Positions 36,563 to 46,249 are shown, counted from the stretch's first letter. The stretch: DNA of 64,000 nt from AP-15 sp963814865 (GCA_963814865.1 CAWFEN010000015.1:62001-126000); one strand, 5' to 3'. The notes: a model not told the origin generated them from the letters alone. Numbers and translations: made by a program.

Positions 36563-39500
36563 ATGCCTACCGGGGACACGTTCGACCGTTATCTGCTCGC
36601 CCTTCGCGAGACGCCAATTGGCGAAAAGACGGAGCACATGGATCGGGCGGCGCTCCAATCCCTGCTACAGGCATTCGCCGACACGGCCCCAAATCCGGCC
36701 GCTGTCCAACACGAACCGAAGCGGGTGGTCGGCAAGGGCGCCCCGGATTTCAGGATTGCCAGAGCCGGACTGATCCTTGGGTACGTTGAAAATAAACACA
36801 TCGGGGAAAATCTCGACAGCGTCCTGAAGTCCGATCAAATCACCCGGTATAAAAGCCTATCGCAGAACATCATTCTTACCGATTACCTGCATTTCGTCTG
36901 GATCAACAAGAATGGCGTCCAGCGCGAGAGGTTGTGCCACGCGACCGACCTTGAAAACCCGAGATTTCGGCTGCGCGAGGATCGCGTCGCCGCCGTCTCA
37001 AAGCTGTTGCAAGGCTTCTTTTCAACCGCACCCGAGGGGATCGGGCGTGCGGAGCAACTCGCATTGGCGCTCGCCGCGCGCAGCAAATTGCTGCGCGACT
37101 ACCTGGGCGAGGAGCTCGTGCGGCAGGAACGAGACCACCAGGAAGGGAGGCTGTTCGGGCTCTTTCAGATCTTCCGCGACCAGGTTTTCCACGAGCTGAC
37201 GCTCAAGGAATTCGCCGACGCCTACGCGCAGATGCTGGCCTACGGCCTGTTTCTGGCGCGGCTCAATTCGGATTCCGCACCGGTGACGCTGCACAATGCC
37301 CGGGAGTTCGTTCCGAGATCGTTCCGGCTCATCCATGAACTGGTCGATTTCCTGGCGGAGCTTGAAAAGGACGAATACCGCGACGTGCGCTGGGTCGTCG
37401 AGGAGGTGCTGTCGATCGTCAACGGCCTGAACCTCGCGGCCATTCATGAGGATCTGTCCTTTCGGCAGCGCAAGGCGATCAGCCGGAAAGTGCGGGCGGC
37501 TGACGAAGAGGAGCATCGGCTGTTCGAGCGCGATCCTTTCATCTATTTCTACGAGGATTACCTGAAGGCCTACGACCCGGCCATGCGCAAGGGCCGCGGC
37601 GTCTACTACACGCCGCCGCCGATCGTCAATTTCATCGTGCGCGCGGTGGACGACATTCTGAAAGAGAGCTTCGGTATTCCCGACGGTCTTGCCGACCACC
37701 ACCGGGTGACAGTGCTCGATTTCGCCTGCGGCACGGGGACATTCCTGCTGGAGGTGTTCCAGCGCATCTTCGACAATATCGGCGGCCCGGACGCCGGACG
37801 GGCCGACCTGATCGTGCGCGAGCATATTTTGAAGAACGTGTTCGGCTTCGAATACCTGATCGCGCCATATACGATCGCGCACCTTAAGCTTTCGCAATAT
37901 CTCCACGACCAGGGACAGCCGTTGCACAACAACGAACGGTTGCAGGTGTTCCTGACAAACACACTGGAGCCGATCGCACCGCAGGCAAATCTTCTGCTAC
38001 CGGCGATCAGCGCCGAGGTGGAGGCGGCACAAGAGGTAAAAGACCGCGAAATCCTGGTGATACTGGGCAACCCCCCTACTCCGGACATAGTCGAAGAACA
38101 ATGGCGCATGGATTACTAGATGCAGATCGATCGAGTACCGACGCCGTTTGGATGAGTTGAGGTCGACCAGGCCAAAGAAAGCAATGGCTTCAGGACGATT
38201 ATATAAAATTCATCCGATTCGCCCAGATGAAGATGGACGCAGTTAAAGGAGGGCGCTGTTGGAATTATCACTAATCATTCATGGTTTGATGACCCCACTT
38301 TTGGTGGAATGCGTCGATCGCTCTTGGCATAGTTTTGACGGCAAATCTATATGTCTTGATCTACATGGAAACACAAAGAAGAAGGAACGTACACCCGATG
38401 GCGGCGATGATCAAAACGTCTTCGACATCGAACAAGGTGTAGCAATTAGCATATTTGTAAAGCGATCCGGACTTGAGAAGTGCGTTTTTCATGCAGACCT
38501 GTGGGGTAGACGACTTTCAAAGTATGAGATACTTGGCAGACACCGATCGAGCGCCTCGACTGGAATCTCGTATCACTCCCGGTTGCGACCCGTATTGGCT
38601 GTTCAGCCCGCGAAGATCGCGAGGCCTACGCTCTAAATCCTACACGTGAGTTTCTGGCAATGCCGGACGTATCGCGCCAAGCGGCGATCCGGCACCGGGG
38701 ATCGATCAACTGATGAATAAGTCTCGCCATTTCTTTCACACCGATAGGATAGCAAAGGGCAAGGTTCGCGACTTATAGGCCACGAGCGACGAGAAGCCGA
38801 CGCCAGGCGCAGGTTCCGTGTATGCTGTCAGAAGCAGTGGGATACGAAGCGCGCAAGGCGGAAACTTGCTCGCTTGATTTGGATGTCCGCTTCGTGCCGG
38901 TACTTATCGCCGTTCGAACGAACGGTGGACAGTCTGCGGGATCGAAATGTGGACAGTGCATCGACGGAGAGCGATGTCACGCGCCATTTTGGTGAGCTAC
39001 AATATCGTGACTTGATTACCACACGAGTGACGAAGGACAAGGATCACCGTCTTGTTGGACTTCACAATGTTATAGATCACAATAAGTGCTTCGGCCTATG
39101 ACATTCGAATACGTGTTCCCGTTGCGTTCTAACTTAGCGATCGACGGAAGAGAGAACCTCTCACCTGAATTCCGAGACTTACCTCGACTCCCGATACGAG
39201 CACCACTACACACCCGAAGAAATCCTCGGCTACATCTACGCCGTGCTGCATGCCCGACCTATCGCGCCCGCTACGCCGAGTTCCTGCGGATCGACTTTCC
39301 GCGCGTGCCGTTCCCCGCGTCGGCCGACGATTTCGAGATATTGTCGGGCCTCGGCTGGGCACTCGTACAAGCGCACCTGCTGCGCGAGTTGCCGCGGCGC
39401 GGCTTGGCCGCCTATCACGGCAGGGGCGATCACACTGTCGAGGCGGTGCGCTACGCGCCCGCGGATCAGGCGATCGCGATCAACAAGACGCAATGCTTCA

Positions 39501-39703
39501 AGCCGGTGCCGCAGGAAGTGTGGGATTTCCACATTGGCGGGTATCAGGTGCTCGACAAATATTTGAAGTCGCGCAAGGGGCGCGTGCTGTCGCTCGACGA
39601 AATCGATCATGTCGGCGCGGTCGCCGACAGCCTCGCCTTCACGATCGCGCAGATGGCGAGAATCGACGAGGCGTACAAGGCGGCCTTTCCCGATCCGACA
39701 TGA
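36563..39703 (+). pseudogene. Broken N-6 adenine DNA methylase (restriction-modification type)
   Basis: One long R-M type methylase gene, now in pieces. The intact first part (36563-38119) runs from FDRYLLALRETPIGEKTEH through NKHIGENLDSVLKSDQI, KGRGVYYTPPPIVNFIVRAV, the SAM motif LDFACGTGTFLLEVFQRI and stops just past ILGNPP. The catalytic NPPY continues only in another frame (YSGHS, then SKNNGAWIT in a third). Further pieces are FIRFAQMKMD, GIITNHSWFDDPTFGGM, LDLHGNTKKKERTPDG with NVFDIEQGVAISIFVKRSG, DLITTRVTKD, YEHHYTPEEILGYIYAVLHA and RYAEFLRIDFPRVPFPASADDFE to the stop at 39703. Collinear order shows decay by small indels, not rearrangement. No active enzyme is expected. Confidence 0.85.
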
Positions 39704-39781
39704 TGCTGCGCCGCGCCTCGTGCCCGGCGGCGCGCCGATGCATAATGGTATGCGCCATTCCTCGGAAACGCGGAGAACGCA

Positions 39782-40066
39782 TTGTCTCGCAACGGGCAAC
39801 CGGACCTTTTCAGGGCAGAGGAGCAGCCGGACCTGTTCGGCGATTCGCGCCCTCCCGCCTATCGACCCGATCCCGACAAGGTGCGCGCGCGGCTCCACAA
39901 GATCCTTGCCGAGGCTCGGGCGGCGCAGAGGCTGCCGTGGGAATCGACACGCGCTTCTCTTTATCGAACAATTTTTCCGCAGATGACCCTATGGCTGCCG
40001 GAGGATGAGGGCGCTCAATTGCGCTTCGAGTTCGAATTGGAATTAGAACGCCTGAAGGCTGCCTAA
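39782..40066 (+). CDS. Small conserved companion of the DNA methylase
   Basis: A 94-residue soluble protein starting at a TTG with GGAG upstream. It has QPDLFRAEEQPDLFGDSRPPAYRPDP, then RARLHKILAEARAAQRLPW and YRTIFPQMTLWLPEDEGAQLRFEFELE. As far as I recall, proteins with this pattern sit directly downstream of the same methylase family, so it is probably part of that restriction-modification or defence locus. Unlike the methylase it has no frame breaks. Its role is unknown. The charged amphipathic C terminus suggests a protein-binding partner. Confidence 0.65.
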   Translation: MSRNGQPDLFRAEEQPDLFGDSRPPAYRPDPDKVRARLHKILAEARAAQRLPWESTRASLYRTIFPQMTLWLPEDEGAQLRFEFELELERLKAA

Positions 40067-40096
40067 ATTCGCTGCACTGAGGCGGGCAGTCTGCGA

Positions 40097-40172
40097 GTAG
40101 GGCGGGTTAAGAAGAGCGCAACCCATCCTCTTTAAACGGTAACGGGGGTTTCGGCGCGCTCAGCCACCCTAC
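40097..40172. repeat. Palindromic interspersed repeat, copy A
   Basis: About 76 bases with inverted ends, GTAGGGCGGGTTAAGAAGAGCGC on the left and GCGCTCAGCCACCCTAC on the right, around CAACCCATCCTCTTTAAACGG. It matches copy B at 40880-40957 over most of its length. It is an intergenic REP/BIME-like element of a kind common in proteobacteria. Confidence 0.75.
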
Positions 40173-40246
40173 ATGCTCTGGATTATCACGCCGAGCGGCA
40201 GAGTCGTGCTGCGGGGTGGCAGCCTCTCGCGCTCGCGTTGGTCGGT

Positions 40247-40687
40247 TCAGGCCATGTCCAGTGCCCTGGTCGCAAGCGCCACCACACGGGGGATCGGGCG
40301 ATTGCCCTTCTCGTAATACGCGACCATGCGCCGGCTGAGCCCGAGCGCACGTGCCGCCTCGTCCAAGGTATAGGCTTTGCGCTCGCGCCAGTGCCGAAAC
40401 GCGCCCGGCGTCATGGTCTCCCCCGCCTGCTCCTGCGCCAGGCGCCACAGCGTATCGGCCGCCATGTCGATCTCGTCGGTCCAAACGACGTCGGTTCCGT
40501 GCTCGCCTACCTGCACCTGCCGGAACAGTTCCGGCGACTGCCGCAGCGGCGCGTAGACGCGGAAGCTCTCGATCATGCCTGACACGTCCACGAGGCTCTC
40601 CTCGCCTTTGTCCCAGCGAACACGCAAGGTCCTCGGCTGTTCGCCCGGCATCACCGCGACGATGCGCGGCAAAATCTTCCTCGGCAT
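40247..40687 (-). CDS. DUF2442 plus XRE helix-turn-helix protein
   Basis: A 146-residue two-part protein. Residues 1-75 resemble DUF2442 (RIVAVMPGEQPRTLRVRW, VYAPLRQSPELFRQVQV, VVWTDEIDMAADTLW). Residues 92-146 form an XRE-type helix-turn-helix (MTPGAFRHWRERKAYTLDEAAR, LGLSRRMVAYYEKGNRPIPR). DUF2442 proteins often act as antitoxin-like partners of DUF4160 toxins, but I find no intact DUF4160 gene upstream. The gene lies between copies A and B of the palindromic repeat, in a gene-poor decayed region. A remnant toxin-antitoxin or lone regulator is the best reading. Confidence 0.7.
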   Translation of the reverse strand: MPRKILPRIVAVMPGEQPRTLRVRWDKGEESLVDVSGMIESFRVYAPLRQSPELFRQVQVGEHGTDVVWTDEIDMAADTLWRLAQEQAGETMTPGAFRHWRERKAYTLDEAARALGLSRRMVAYYEKGNRPIPRVVALATRALDMA

Positions 40688-40879
40688 GGTCAACCTCGTT
40701 CGTTCAGCTCGGCCCACTTGAGCGCCAGGCTCTGAACTGCGTGATCGAGATTTGGGGCGTGGGGAGTTCGATGTCCGCGAGATCCCCGCGTCGGCGTTCG
40801 TCGTGCCGCTCGCCTTGTGCATCAAAGGCTGGAACGGCGGCGGGTCATTGTCGGCGGATTGCTCGGCGGCCTCAAGCGA

Positions 40880-40957
40880 GTAGGATGGGTTAAGCGGAGC
40901 GCAACCCATCATCTTTGGACGGTAACGGTGGGTTTCGCCGCGCTCAACCCACCCTAC
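40880..40957. repeat. Palindromic interspersed repeat, copy B
   Basis: About 78 bases. The left end GTAGGATGGGTTAAGCGGAG and the right end CGCTCAACCCACCCTAC are inverted repeats of each other. The middle is GCAACCCATCATCTTTGGACGG. It is the best-preserved of three copies in this window. Confidence 0.8.
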
Positions 40958-41277
40958 ATGCTGTGACCTGGATTCCTGCGGGCAGGTTCCCATGCCGGGC
41001 GCTGCCGCCAGCGACGCTAAAATTGCCATATTGGCATCGTATGTTGCGATCCAAGACGGTGCTCGGGGAGCGGGTGCCGTCGCAGCATGGGAGTTGCTGA
41101 TGCCGTTGGATCGGGTAGAGGGACCTGTAAATCGCCTGCAGAAAACAGGAGGAACAGGGCCGCAGGCCGCAGGCGCCGTATTGGCGGTGTGGCCATCGAG
41201 AAGCGGCCGATCAGCCGCATCCCGGTTTCGCGGTTCGAATCCCCTCGGCGGTGCTCTGAATTTTCGCTCAGCGGGCA

Positions 41278-41306
41278 GGATGGGTTGAGCGGAGCGCAAG
41301 CCATCG
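41278..41306. repeat. Palindromic interspersed repeat, partial copy C
   Basis: Only the left half is present: AGGATGGGTTGAGCGGAGCG followed by CAAGCCATC. It lies 30 bases from the end of the carboxylesterase gene. Confidence 0.6.
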
Positions 41307-41335
41307 GCTCTGGGACGAGGCCGCGCCCGGCGGCG

Positions 41336-43150
41336 TTACTGCTCGACTTCTTTGGAGATAATCGGCTGCCAGGTGGCGCAGAGATGCTCTTTGCGGAAAG
41401 TCGAGAACGGGCTCGGCTTCTCCGGCCCAGGCACCAGGGCCTGCACGTCATCGGCACCTTTGAAGGCAGGCCAGGACGGCACGGCCGCTCCGGTGTCCGG
41501 GCTGAGGTTCTTCACGAAATTGGCCCAATAGCTCTGCATAAGGCCTTCGAGCTCCTGCTCATCGCCGCTGAGGCTGCTGGTGAAAGGAAAGTCGAACAGG
41601 AACTGAAGCTCGGCGCCGTGCTGGGACGCCGTGGGGTAGCCGTATTGATCGTTCGGCGACTTTGTTACGGCCGGACGGGTATTGGTGGGCGGCGCCTCCG
41701 GATCGTCAAACTCATACGCGTAGACGGTCACGAATTTCGCCAAATCGGTAGCGGCGTCCAAGGCATTACAGGCGAAGTTCAGATCGGTGAGGATCTGGGC
41801 CAGGCCCTCGTCCGCGCTCGGCGCGCTTTTCGAGAGATACGGATCCGGGAAGTTTTTGAGCGGATAATCCGCAGTCGCCAGGGTCGATGCGAACGATGAC
41901 GTGTTGACGGAAGCCGGCAGGTTCAGCTCCGCCAGGTACAGGTTGATTTCCTTTACGTAGGTGCACTCGGCGCCGCCGCAGAACGAATTGGCATTGGACA
42001 GGGCGTAATTGGCGGGTCCGCCGGCAGCAACGGCCGCGCTAAAGTTGCTCGGGAACGGGATCAGCCCAGGCTCGAACCAGCGGCCCTCGTCGGCATTGGT
42101 GCCCTGCAGCACCGGCACCCGGTTGAACCCGCCGGTGGAAAACGCGTGCTGCAACGCATTCGGCAGCACCAGCGTGCCGAAATCGGGCGAAATGCCGAAC
42201 GAGCCGAACACCGCTTCCTGCTCGTCGATGATGGTTGCGACCGTCGCGCCGTCCAGACATTCGCGAATTTCGACGGACGGGCTGGTCGCGGTCAGGCTGC
42301 TGCACTTGATGCCCTTCACCGTGCCGGTTGCCGCCAGGACGTCATCGACAAACTTGTTGCCGTCCTGGCTCTCGTAGGTCGCCTGGGAGGGCAGATCGTG
42401 CAGCATAAAGGCGCCGCTTTCGATGATCGCGCCGCGGAACAGCCCGTTGCCGGTCGTGGTCGAGGCCAGATTGAGCGAGACGCTTACCCCGCCGGCAGAC
42501 TGGCCGCCGATCGTCACCTTGGCTGGATCGCCGCCGAAAGCAGCGATATGCTTCTTTACCCACTGCATGGCGAACTGCTGATCCATGAGCCCGTAATTGC
42601 CCGCGTCGCCCGCTTTCTCGAAGGAGTCGCTGCTGCCTGCCCGCAACGCCTTCTGGGCCAGCCAGCCGAGCGCGCCGAGGCGATAGTTGATGGTAACGAC
42701 GACGATGTTATTCGCGGCTATCATATTCGCGGCGTTGTACTCGACGCCGGTGCCGTTCTGGAGCTCGCCGCCATGGATCCAGAAGAATACCGGCAATTTC
42801 GATGTCGGTTTTGCCGATAACGGAACATACACATTGAGCGAGAGGCAGTCCTCGGACTGCGGCATTGTAAATGTGCCGATGACGACGGGTTCGAGCTGAG
42901 GACATACGGCGACGGTACTGAAATCAGATGCATCGAAAGGATTGGTTAACGCGGCATGCGCGTGCGGTGGTGCCCACCTGGCCGCCGTCGCGTAGGGGAT
43001 GCCGAAATATTCGTCGACTTCGGAGTTGACGGATGAGACGGCGCCGTCGATCGTGACACCGTCGACCGTGACGCTTGGATTCGCCATGGCGCTCGTGCTT
43101 GCGATCAGGGCGCAGGCCGACAGCGACACGCAGAGCACTCTGAAGCTCAT
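41336..43150 (-). CDS. Secreted type B carboxylesterase
   Basis: A 604-residue carboxylesterase with a signal peptide (MSFRVLCVSLSACALIAS...AMA, cleavage near residue 23). EDCLSLNVYVP (100-110), the oxyanion loop FFWIHGGELQNG, the nucleophile elbow GGQSAGG with Ser218, an acid in TNADEGRW near 355 and a histidine in SQHGAELQFLF near 505 complete the triad. Cysteines such as Cys83/Cys102 suit a disulfide in the periplasm or outside the cell. It hydrolyses ester bonds of unknown substrates. It stands alone with its own strong promoter. Its composition is less GC-biased than neighbouring genes, which may indicate transfer. Confidence 0.9.
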   Translation of the reverse strand: MSFRVLCVSLSACALIASTSAMANPSVTVDGVTIDGAVSSVNSEVDEYFGIPYATAARWAPPHAHAALTNPFDASDFSTVAVCPQLEPVVIGTFTMPQSEDCLSLNVYVPLSAKPTSKLPVFFWIHGGELQNGTGVEYNAANMIAANNIVVVTINYRLGALGWLAQKALRAGSSDSFEKAGDAGNYGLMDQQFAMQWVKKHIAAFGGDPAKVTIGGQSAGGVSVSLNLASTTTGNGLFRGAIIESGAFMLHDLPSQATYESQDGNKFVDDVLAATGTVKGIKCSSLTATSPSVEIRECLDGATVATIIDEQEAVFGSFGISPDFGTLVLPNALQHAFSTGGFNRVPVLQGTNADEGRWFEPGLIPFPSNFSAAVAAGGPANYALSNANSFCGGAECTYVKEINLYLAELNLPASVNTSSFASTLATADYPLKNFPDPYLSKSAPSADEGLAQILTDLNFACNALDAATDLAKFVTVYAYEFDDPEAPPTNTRPAVTKSPNDQYGYPTASQHGAELQFLFDFPFTSSLSGDEQELEGLMQSYWANFVKNLSPDTGAAVPSWPAFKGADDVQALVPGPEKPSPFSTFRKEHLCATWQPIISKEVEQ

Positions 43151-43480
43151 ATTCGGACCCCCGGTGGCGCGCGGCTTTCCATCGCCGAAAGGCTTCCGAT
43201 GACGGAGACAATCAACTGTCCCGAGGCTGCTATTATAGATACTTCCTGTTGCCCGGCAATCGGTTTCGGGGTCGTAAGCCAGGCAGCGCCGATATTTTGA
43301 CGATCATATTCTCGCCGAATGATTTGTTTACCAAGATCCGCAAAACGTCTGCCATCCTGACAACGCCGATCTCGGCGGACCGGATCGGCGGCGGCATCGA
43401 AGGGCGGCACGCCACCCTCCTAATCCCCTGCGAACATGGCTTCGGCCGCACCGGCGTACGGCTTCGGACGGGAGCGGCAG
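43151..43480. other. Intergenic region upstream of the carboxylesterase
   Basis: The 330 bases contain the carboxylesterase promoter (43232-43259) and otherwise no supportable gene. It also forms the region downstream of the small membrane protein gene that ends at 43481. No convincing terminator hairpin with a T-tract was seen. Confidence 0.45.
43232..43259 (-). promoter_or_regulatory. Promoter of the carboxylesterase gene
   Basis: On the minus strand TTGCCG (43259-43254) and a perfect TATAAT (43237-43232) are 16 bases apart, with initiation about 75 bases before the start codon. Confidence 0.6.
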
Positions 43481-43606
43481 CTACCACAGCGGATAGATAT
43501 TGCCGGTCTCTTTGCCGGCGGTGCGGCGCCGCGACCTGAACATGCGCGCAATGACGGCTGCTGCGAGGATTGCGACGACCAGCCCCGACAGGATCCACCA
43601 CTCCAT
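43481..43606 (-). CDS. 41-residue single-pass membrane protein
   Basis: A short gene immediately after the SGNH hydrolase, with only 3 bases between the stop and its ATG and a GAGGATAG ribosome binding site inside the hydrolase end. The product MEWWILSGLVVAILAAAVIA is one hydrophobic helix, followed by a basic stretch RMFRSRRRTAGKE and an aromatic tail YPLW. This fits an inner-membrane protein with its C terminus in the cytoplasm by the positive-inside rule. I do not recognise a family. Tight spacing suggests it works with the hydrolase. Confidence 0.55.
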   Translation of the reverse strand: MEWWILSGLVVAILAAAVIARMFRSRRRTAGKETGNIYPLW

Positions 43607-43609
43607 GCG

Positions 43610-44797
43610 CTATCCTCGACGGGCGGGCAACGCCGCAGTGACGGCGGACAATATCGCCTCGGCGATTGCGGCGTTGCCGGCCTCCGACAGGTGATAGAGG
43701 TCAATGTAGACGGGATCGGTCCTATCGTCAAAAAGTGCCGACAGATCGACCGCGTCGGCGGCACCGGCGAATTCGGCGGAAGAGCGGCGCCCGGCGACGA
43801 CCGCCGCATAAAGCTGCGCCCGTGCGGCAGGGTCCGTCGTATGGTCGTTTTCCCAGCGCCGCTCGTCAGCGGTCTTGACCCGCTTTGTCGTGATCACCGG
43901 CTGCCAAACAAAGAGCGGCCGAAACCCGTATTCGCGCGCCAGCAGCCGCACCAGGCGCAGATTTGCCGCATAGACCGCGATGACGTCGCGCGCCAGGCGG
44001 GGAATGTCGATGCACGACAGATCGGCGTCAGGCGCCGGCAGCGGACCGCGCAGGCCGAGCCCGGTCAAGCGGCGCAGTCGGCGCAGGGTGCGCGGTGCGG
44101 CTGCGACCAGCGCCGCCGCGGCGAGATTACGCCGGCGGTCGGGATGCAGCAGGTTGAACTCGGCGCGCCGACGCGCTTCGTTGAACAGGCTGTCGGCGCG
44201 CCCGGTCTGCTCGGCGCAGGCCATCTCGTTGACGCCATCATAGAAGAGCGCGATGTCGATCCGCTCCCCGGCCTTCAGCAACTGCTGCAGGGTGATGACC
44301 TCCTGCGTGCTGTTGTGGCCGAGCTGTCCGTAATTGGTCACTGCTGCGCGATGGCCGAGCGCGTCGAGGCGGCGGGCGAGCAGCGCCGGGATCGTCTGGC
44401 CGTCGCGCGCGCCCATGCCCATCATCGTCGAGCCGCCGAAGCACAGAATGCGCGTAACGCCCGCTTCGCCCGCGTGCTCGCCCGGGGTGGGCCGCAACCC
44501 GCGCTCGTCGATCGTCACATAGGCGCCGCGGTATGGGCGCTGCCACCATTCGACATAGGGTTTCCAGTCGACGCGGACGGCGCGGCGGAACTCGTCGAAA
44601 TACGCCGCCGGCCACGCCGCGCCGGCATAGGCGTCGGCCGCCGAGGAGCGGTCGGGAAGGATGCCGCGGCGATAGCGCAGCCGGCGGCTCAACCGGCGCC
44701 AGAAATCGACGCCGAATTCGCCGGCGATAACGGCGAGGAGCAGCAGCCCCGCGACGTGCCACAGGGCGAGGATGAACCGGCCGGCCTGCTCCCACAT
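43610..44797 (-). CDS. Membrane-anchored SGNH/GDSL hydrolase
   Basis: A 395-residue protein with an N-terminal membrane anchor (ILALWHVAGLLLLAVIAGEF, residues 9-28). The hydrolase domain has block I CFGGSTMMGMG (Ser123), a Gly/Asn region YGQLGHNSTQE, FYDGVNEM and the C-terminal catalytic Asp/His pair in YIDLYHLSEAGNAAIAEAI. The family includes esterases, acetylhydrolases and polysaccharide O-acetyl enzymes. The anchor places the domain outside the inner membrane. It is divergent from fahA and followed by the 41-residue membrane protein. Substrate unknown. Confidence 0.82.
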   Translation of the reverse strand: MWEQAGRFILALWHVAGLLLLAVIAGEFGVDFWRRLSRRLRYRRGILPDRSSAADAYAGAAWPAAYFDEFRRAVRVDWKPYVEWWQRPYRGAYVTIDERGLRPTPGEHAGEAGVTRILCFGGSTMMGMGARDGQTIPALLARRLDALGHRAAVTNYGQLGHNSTQEVITLQQLLKAGERIDIALFYDGVNEMACAEQTGRADSLFNEARRRAEFNLLHPDRRRNLAAAALVAAAPRTLRRLRRLTGLGLRGPLPAPDADLSCIDIPRLARDVIAVYAANLRLVRLLAREYGFRPLFVWQPVITTKRVKTADERRWENDHTTDPAARAQLYAAVVAGRRSSAEFAGAADAVDLSALFDDRTDPVYIDLYHLSEAGNAAIAEAILSAVTAALPARRG

Positions 44798-44938
44798 TCG
44801 CGAACGCGCTACCGCCGCGTGCGTGCGCCGTCAAGCTTCACCGCGGCGACGGCCGATATGCGGTCGTTAGATCTCGCCTTCTGCCCCAGAAACGGGGATG
44901 ATCGGGCACAAGGATGCACCGACGAGGAGTGGCCGGCG

Positions 44939-46249
44939 ATGAGCGCGATCGACGCAACCCATGATCCGCGGCGCGAGAGCTGGGTGGCCTCGGCGCGCGG
45001 CCACAGCGAATTTCCGATCCAGAACCTGCCGCTCGGCGTGTTCAGCCCGGCGGGCGCGGGGCCGCGCGGCGGCATTGCGATCGGCGACAGCATCCTCGAT
45101 CTGCGGGCGGCACTCGAAGCCGGGCTGCTTTCCGGCGAGGCGGCACAGGCGGCCGAGGCGGCGGCCGGTACCACTCTGAACCCGCTGATGGCGCTCGGAA
45201 CCGGACCGCGGGCGGCGCTGCGCAGCCGCGTATCGGCGCTTCTCGCCGCCGACGGCGCAGAGCGGGCGAGGGTAGAGGCAATCGCGGCGCGTCTGCTGCA
45301 CGATGCGGCCGCATGCACCCTGCACCTGCCGGCGGCGATCGGGAATTTCACCGATTTCTTTGCAGGCATCCACCATGCCACCAATGGCGGGCGGCGGCGC
45401 GACCCCAACAATCCGCTCAGCCCCAATTACAAATACGTGCCGGTCGCCTACCACAGCCGCGCGTCCTCGGTGCGGCCTTCGGGGGTGCCGATCCGGCGGC
45501 CCAATGGCCAGCGCAAGGCGCCGGACGAAGATGTGCCGAGCTTCGGGCCGGCCCAAAAGCTCGATTACGAGCTCGAGCTCGCCGTCTGGATCGGTCCCGG
45601 CAATGCGCTCGGCGAGCCGATCCCGATCGTGCAGGCGGCGGACCATATATTCGGGCTCGGCCTCGTCAACGACTGGTCGGCGCGCGACGTGCAGGGCTGG
45701 GAGTCGCAGCCGCTGGGGCCGTTCCTCGGCAAGAATTTCGGCTCGACCGTGTCGCCCTGGGTGATCACCGCCGAGGCGCTCGCCCCGTTCCGCGCGGCGC
45801 AGCCGGCGCGCCCGGCCGGCGACCCGCGGCCATTGCCGCATTTGTGGGACGATGCCGACCAGCGCGACGGCGCCTTCGACATCGCGCTCGAAGCCTTGAT
45901 GATGACCGAAGGATTGCGGGCAAAGGGACTGCCGCCGCATCGCATGTCGGCCAGCAACACGACCGACCTCTATTGGACATTGGCCCAGCTGGTCGCACAT
46001 CATGCGAGCGGCGGCTGCGACCTCAGGCCCGGCGACCTCTTCGGCACCGGCACGATCTCCGGCCCGACGGCCGAAGGCTATGGCAGCCTGATGGAATTGA
46101 GCGCCGACGGCAGCAGGCGGATAACGCTCGCTTCGGGCGAGACCCGGACCTTCACCGAGAACGGCGACGAGGTCATCTTCCGCGCCCATTGCCGGCGCCA
46201 GGGCTTCGTGCCGATCGGCTTTGGCGAGTGCCGCGCCCGGATCGTCTGA
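44939..46249 (+). CDS. fahA: Fumarylacetoacetase
   Basis: FAH splits fumarylacetoacetate into fumarate and acetoacetate in the last step of tyrosine/homogentisate breakdown. The 436-residue protein has the SH3-like N-terminal domain (FPIQNLPLGVFSP, RGGIAIGDSILDL) and a C-terminal mixed-beta roll. Metal and substrate residues appear in NFTDFFAGIHHATNGG, YHSRASSVRPSGVPI, LDYELELAVWIG and GLGLVNDWSARDVQGWE. The start ATG at 44939 has GAGGAG upstream. fumC follows 34 bases later, so the fumarate released here can be hydrated by its neighbour. Other homogentisate genes are not in the window. Confidence 0.95.
   Translation: MSAIDATHDPRRESWVASARGHSEFPIQNLPLGVFSPAGAGPRGGIAIGDSILDLRAALEAGLLSGEAAQAAEAAAGTTLNPLMALGTGPRAALRSRVSALLAADGAERARVEAIAARLLHDAAACTLHLPAAIGNFTDFFAGIHHATNGGRRRDPNNPLSPNYKYVPVAYHSRASSVRPSGVPIRRPNGQRKAPDEDVPSFGPAQKLDYELELAVWIGPGNALGEPIPIVQAADHIFGLGLVNDWSARDVQGWESQPLGPFLGKNFGSTVSPWVITAEALAPFRAAQPARPAGDPRPLPHLWDDADQRDGAFDIALEALMMTEGLRAKGLPPHRMSASNTTDLYWTLAQLVAHHASGGCDLRPGDLFGTGTISGPTAEGYGSLMELSADGSRRITLASGETRTFTENGDEVIFRAHCRRQGFVPIGFGECRARIV

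Larger units (their letters stand above)
40688..41335. other. Gene-poor repeat-bearing region
   Basis: No gene can be supported in these 648 bases. They contain one full (40880-40957) and one partial (41278-41306) copy of the palindromic repeat. A TTCGAATCCCCTC stretch near 41233 recalls a tRNA T arm but does not fold. Short frames on both strands do not resemble known proteins. It looks like scar sequence between the decayed methylase locus and the carboxylesterase gene. Confidence 0.5.

Noticed and set aside
41221..41260. tRNA-like T-arm sequence GGTTCGAATCCCC
   Set aside because: The flanks do not pair into a T stem or acceptor stem, and no anticodon arm is present, so neither a tRNA nor an attachment site can be supported.
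43436..44938. Long in-frame extension upstream of fahA
   Set aside because: Homology begins at the ATG at 44939, which has a good ribosome binding site. The extension is antisense to the SGNH hydrolase gene.
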